Shown here: in pieces, positions 6,955 to 8,222 of the stretch
Numbering within the stretch: the stretch's first letter is position 1
Layout: each line of letters starts with the position of its first letter
Source: Chloroflexota bacterium
GTDB taxonomy: Bacteria > Chloroflexota > Chloroflexia > Thermomicrobiales > UBA6265
NCBI GenBank assembly: GCA_023424355.1
Contig: JAFAEA010000287.1
Coordinates: forward strand, 1-8,222
DNA: 8,222 nt
Direction: 5' to 3'
The notes under the pieces: model-generated
Told to the model about the DNA's origin: nothing
Database searches by the model: none
What the model saw: only the letters and a program-made list of their open reading frames with translations
Position numbers and translations under genes: made by a program

Positions 6955-7125
6955 ATGAGCCATCCAAGAGTCAACCCACGCATCGATGCCATAACGATCG
7001 CGATCAGCATCGGAATCGGGATCGCCATCGGGATCGCGGTGTTCGATAACGTCGGTATCGGGGTATTGATTGGTGTGCTCGCCGGAGTCGGGATCACGAT
7101 GATCAATCAGCGCATCCGATCGTAA
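6955..7125 (+). CDS. Small two-helix glycine-zipper membrane protein
   Basis: This is a 56-residue protein. The ATG at 6955 has AGGAG at 6944-6948 with six bases between. A longer in-frame start at 6814 has no ribosome site and gives non-protein-like sequence. After a basic N-terminus (1-10), residues 11-30 and 33-50 are two hydrophobic helices joined by an Asp-Asn turn (D31-N32), ending in a basic tail. Glycines recur as G20, G22, G26 and then G34, G36, G40, G44, G46, typical of tightly packed or oligomerising helices. It shares GIxxGIxxFDxVxIG (22-36) with the next gene. The function is unknown. Small glycine-zipper proteins range from envelope-stress factors to pore formers, and the sequence does not decide. 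Confidence 0.8.
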   Translation: MSHPRVNPRIDAITIAISIGIGIAIGIAVFDNVGIGVLIGVLAGVGITMINQRIRS

Positions 7126-7195
7126 CGAACACCAACCTTCGGAACCATCCTCGGGGACATGCCGTCACTAAATCAGGACTACCTGGTGAAATACG

Positions 7196-7429
7196 ATGGA
7201 AATCGGAGGAATATTGGGATACACACCAAAGCCAGATTTTGTAAGTAGGAATCGCCGCGATCCCAAAAGGAATCCGGGCGTGCAGGGCATAAGTCTCGGA
7301 CTGGCATTTGGAATTCCGTTAGGGATTTTTCTGTTCGATAGGGTGCCGATCGGCATTGGTATCGGAGTCGTGCTGGCTATTGCGTTCACTGCCGCATTCA
7401 CATGGTTGCGGAATCGATTCGGTCTTTAG
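7196..7429 (+). CDS. Glycine-zipper membrane protein, paralogue of the preceding gene
   Basis: This is a 77-residue protein. The ATG at 7196 has GGTGA (7185-7189) six bases before it. Residues 1-29 are a polar, Arg-rich extension absent from its neighbour. Helix one (30-47), a D48-R49 turn and helix two (50-69) follow. The core at 39-53 repeats the GIxxGIxxFDxVxIG pattern of the 56-residue protein, so the two are duplicates. The genes are 70 bases apart with no terminator between them and are probably cotranscribed. Its TAG stop overlaps the stop of the opposite-strand gene (the shared bases 7426-7429 read TTAG), so the two convergent messages must overlap. Function unknown. Confidence 0.75.
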   Translation: MEIGGILGYTPKPDFVSRNRRDPKRNPGVQGISLGLAFGIPLGIFLFDRVPIGIGIGVVLAIAFTAAFTWLRNRFGL

Positions 7430-7836
7430 TCCACATCCTCGAGGTGATCGCGATCCAGTCGCCAGCACACCTGAGCCAGCGCCGCCAGTAGCAATGCCGC
7501 TACCCACATCCAGTTACCCAGCGTTTTGTTGACCGAGATACTGATGAAGTTGCTGTTGTGATCGAACTCGTACAGCACCACCAGCGGCATGCTGACGACA
7601 AAAGCAACCGATGCGATTAGTGCCTGACGTTGCACCAGAATCGATCCCGCCAGCATCAATCCCACCGCGATCACGCCAAACCAGATTGAGCGACCACTGC
7701 TCCCGTCGCCAACCTCCCAGTACTCGATATTGAGCGAGGCGTTCACGGCAATCTGGAAGGCCAGTGCTGCCGCGGTGATCGAGCCGGCGATGACGGTAAT
7801 GGCTTTGACGATATCGGCTGCGTTCGTAGATCTCAT
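7426..7836 (-). CDS. Four-helix integral membrane protein, uncharacterised
   Basis: This is a 136-residue protein of no family I can name. Likely transmembrane helices are at about 9-31, 51-68, 72-91 and 107-125. The loop between helices one and two (32-50) is polar and the tail is acidic (DRDHLEDVD). The ATG at 7836 is preceded by GGAGGG with seven bases between, and that site lies inside the end of the upstream zinc-ribbon gene. Only three bases separate the two genes, which points to translational coupling and one transcript. No catalytic motif is visible, and a structural or sensory membrane role is only a guess. Its stop overlaps the convergent glycine-zipper gene. Confidence 0.75.
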   Translation of the reverse strand: MRSTNAADIVKAITVIAGSITAAALAFQIAVNASLNIEYWEVGDGSSGRSIWFGVIAVGLMLAGSILVQRQALIASVAFVVSMPLVVLYEFDHNSNFISISVNKTLGNWMWVAALLLAALAQVCWRLDRDHLEDVD

Positions 7837-7839
7837 AGG

Positions 7840-8055
7840 CTAGCCCTCCACATCGTATGCCGCCCGGCAGGCACGGCATTCATAGATCGGTTTCTTTCCG
7901 CTCACCGGAATGAGCGGAATCCAGAGCACGTGGATAAACCGCATGCGGGTTCGCACGCGGAATCGCGAGCTCTGCCCGCAGCTGATGCAATAGCTGGGAG
8001 CACGGCGATACTGCTCCCGTCCCCACGTTACCCATCGCAAGCCAATCGGCAACAC
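7840..8055 (-). CDS. Small zinc-ribbon protein (zinc-ribbon-15-like)
   Basis: This is a 71-residue protein. The GTG at 8055 is chosen because GGAGGG (8068-8063) lies seven bases upstream. The nearby ATG at 8060 is out of frame and only two bases from that site. C23-x2-C26 and C60-x2-C63 form one zinc-ribbon knuckle pair. Between them is a hydrophobic strand segment IHVLWIPLIPVSGKK (41-55), characteristic of small zinc-ribbon proteins with an F/W-IPL-IP core. The N-terminus is basic and aromatic. The protein probably binds one zinc ion. Its partner is unknown but may be the membrane protein encoded three bases downstream. It is the first gene of that two-gene unit. Confidence 0.8.
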   Translation of the reverse strand: MLPIGLRWVTWGREQYRRAPSYCISCGQSSRFRVRTRMRFIHVLWIPLIPVSGKKPIYECRACRAAYDVEG

Positions 8056-8091
8056 GGCATGTCCCTCCTCGTGCTGGCGGTTTCTGGTTCC

Positions 8092-8120
8092 ACCTTACAC
8101 CCGGATGGATTGTCCGTTAA
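8092..8120 (-). promoter_or_regulatory. Candidate promoter of the zinc-ribbon/membrane-protein pair
   Basis: On the minus strand, TTAACG (8120-8115) and TAAGGT (8097-8092) are spaced by 17 bases. This would start the message near 8085, shortly before the ribosome site at 8068. It begins right after the terminator at 8125-8161, as expected for a new transcription unit, but the -10 match is weak. Confidence 0.3.
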
Positions 8121-8124
8121 CGAG

Positions 8125-8161
8125 AAAAGCATCGGTCGTGCTTGCCACAACCGATGCTTTT
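8125..8161 (-). terminator. Strong intrinsic terminator of the minus-strand gene entering from the right
   Basis: AAAAGCATCGGT (8125-8136) and ACCGATGCTTTT (8150-8161) form a perfect 12-bp stem. Inside it, GTG/CAC (8138-8140, 8146-8148) can extend the fold around a 5-base loop. Flanking A and T runs give a U tract in either direction, so it can work both ways. It lies 18 bases after the TAA of the gene at 8180. Confidence 0.9.
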
Positions 8162-8179
8162 TCAGGATGACGAGAGCGA

Positions 8180-8222
8180 TTACTTCTCGTCCACAACCTT
8201 CTCGCCGCCGACCAGGGCGCCG
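8180..8222 (-). CDS. 3' end of an unidentified gene (partial)
   Basis: Only the last 13 complete codons are in the window, reading GALVGGEKVVDEK and then TAA at 8182-8180. The GC-rich third positions and the strong terminator directly downstream support it as a real coding end. The tail is acidic and lysine-rich, but too short to assign to a family. Confidence 0.6.
   Translation of the reverse strand, partial: GALVGGEKVVDEK

Noticed and set aside
6985..7100. DNA repeat array of GGGATCGC-like units
   Set aside because: The apparent repetition comes from encoding alternating Gly and Ile in the membrane helices, with no regular unit length. It is not a CRISPR or tandem array.
6729..7106. 125-codon minus-strand frame opposite the first glycine-zipper gene
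   Set aside because: Its Ile/Pro/Thr repeat composition is the antisense shadow of the glycine/isoleucine-rich gene, and it has no ribosome site.

Overview
This window comes from a bacterial chromosome of moderately high GC. Most genes carry clear Shine-Dalgarno (SD) sequences, and the main gene favours G/C at third codon positions. The phylum cannot be fixed from the sequence. A long class II ribonucleotide reductase with a C-terminal TSCPD domain and Cys ribbon fits several groups, including Actinomycetota, Chloroflexota and Planctomycetota, and I do not choose between them.

Layout. Bases 1-205 are a leader with a possible promoter and a perfect 8-bp inverted repeat. Bases 206-3826 encode nrdJ, the adenosylcobalamin-dependent ribonucleotide reductase that makes deoxyribonucleotides for DNA synthesis. 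Its message ends at a GCAA-tetraloop hairpin (3865-3894). Bases about 3895-6830 are AT-richer and look like an inserted accessory segment. It holds two convergent genes: an uncharacterised 273-aa protein with a C-terminal membrane anchor (3917-4738, +) and a 466-aa protein resembling the AIPR abortive-infection family (4967-6367, -). A long hairpin (4895-4932) lies between their 3' ends. Bases 6368-6954 are non-coding and contain the leader of the AIPR-like gene and a tRNA-like scrap. Bases 6955-7429 encode two small paralogous glycine-zipper membrane proteins. Bases 7426-8055, on the minus strand, encode a 4-helix membrane protein and a zinc-ribbon protein as a tight pair. Bases 8125-8161 are a strong bidirectional-type terminator, followed by the 3' end of another minus-strand gene running off the window.

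How it fits together. nrdJ is a housekeeping gene. The accessory pair looks like a small defence-type islet placed after its terminator. The most striking signal is in the leader of the AIPR-like gene. A near-perfect 11-position stem holds the Shine-Dalgarno sequence in its 3' arm, is followed at once by six U, and then by the start codon. It therefore looks both like an intrinsic terminator and like a translation-blocking hairpin, so expression is probably tightly gated. The right-hand genes are small envelope-type proteins of unknown role. The two glycine-zipper proteins share a diagnostic GIxxGIxxFDxVxIG core and are clearly duplicates of each other.
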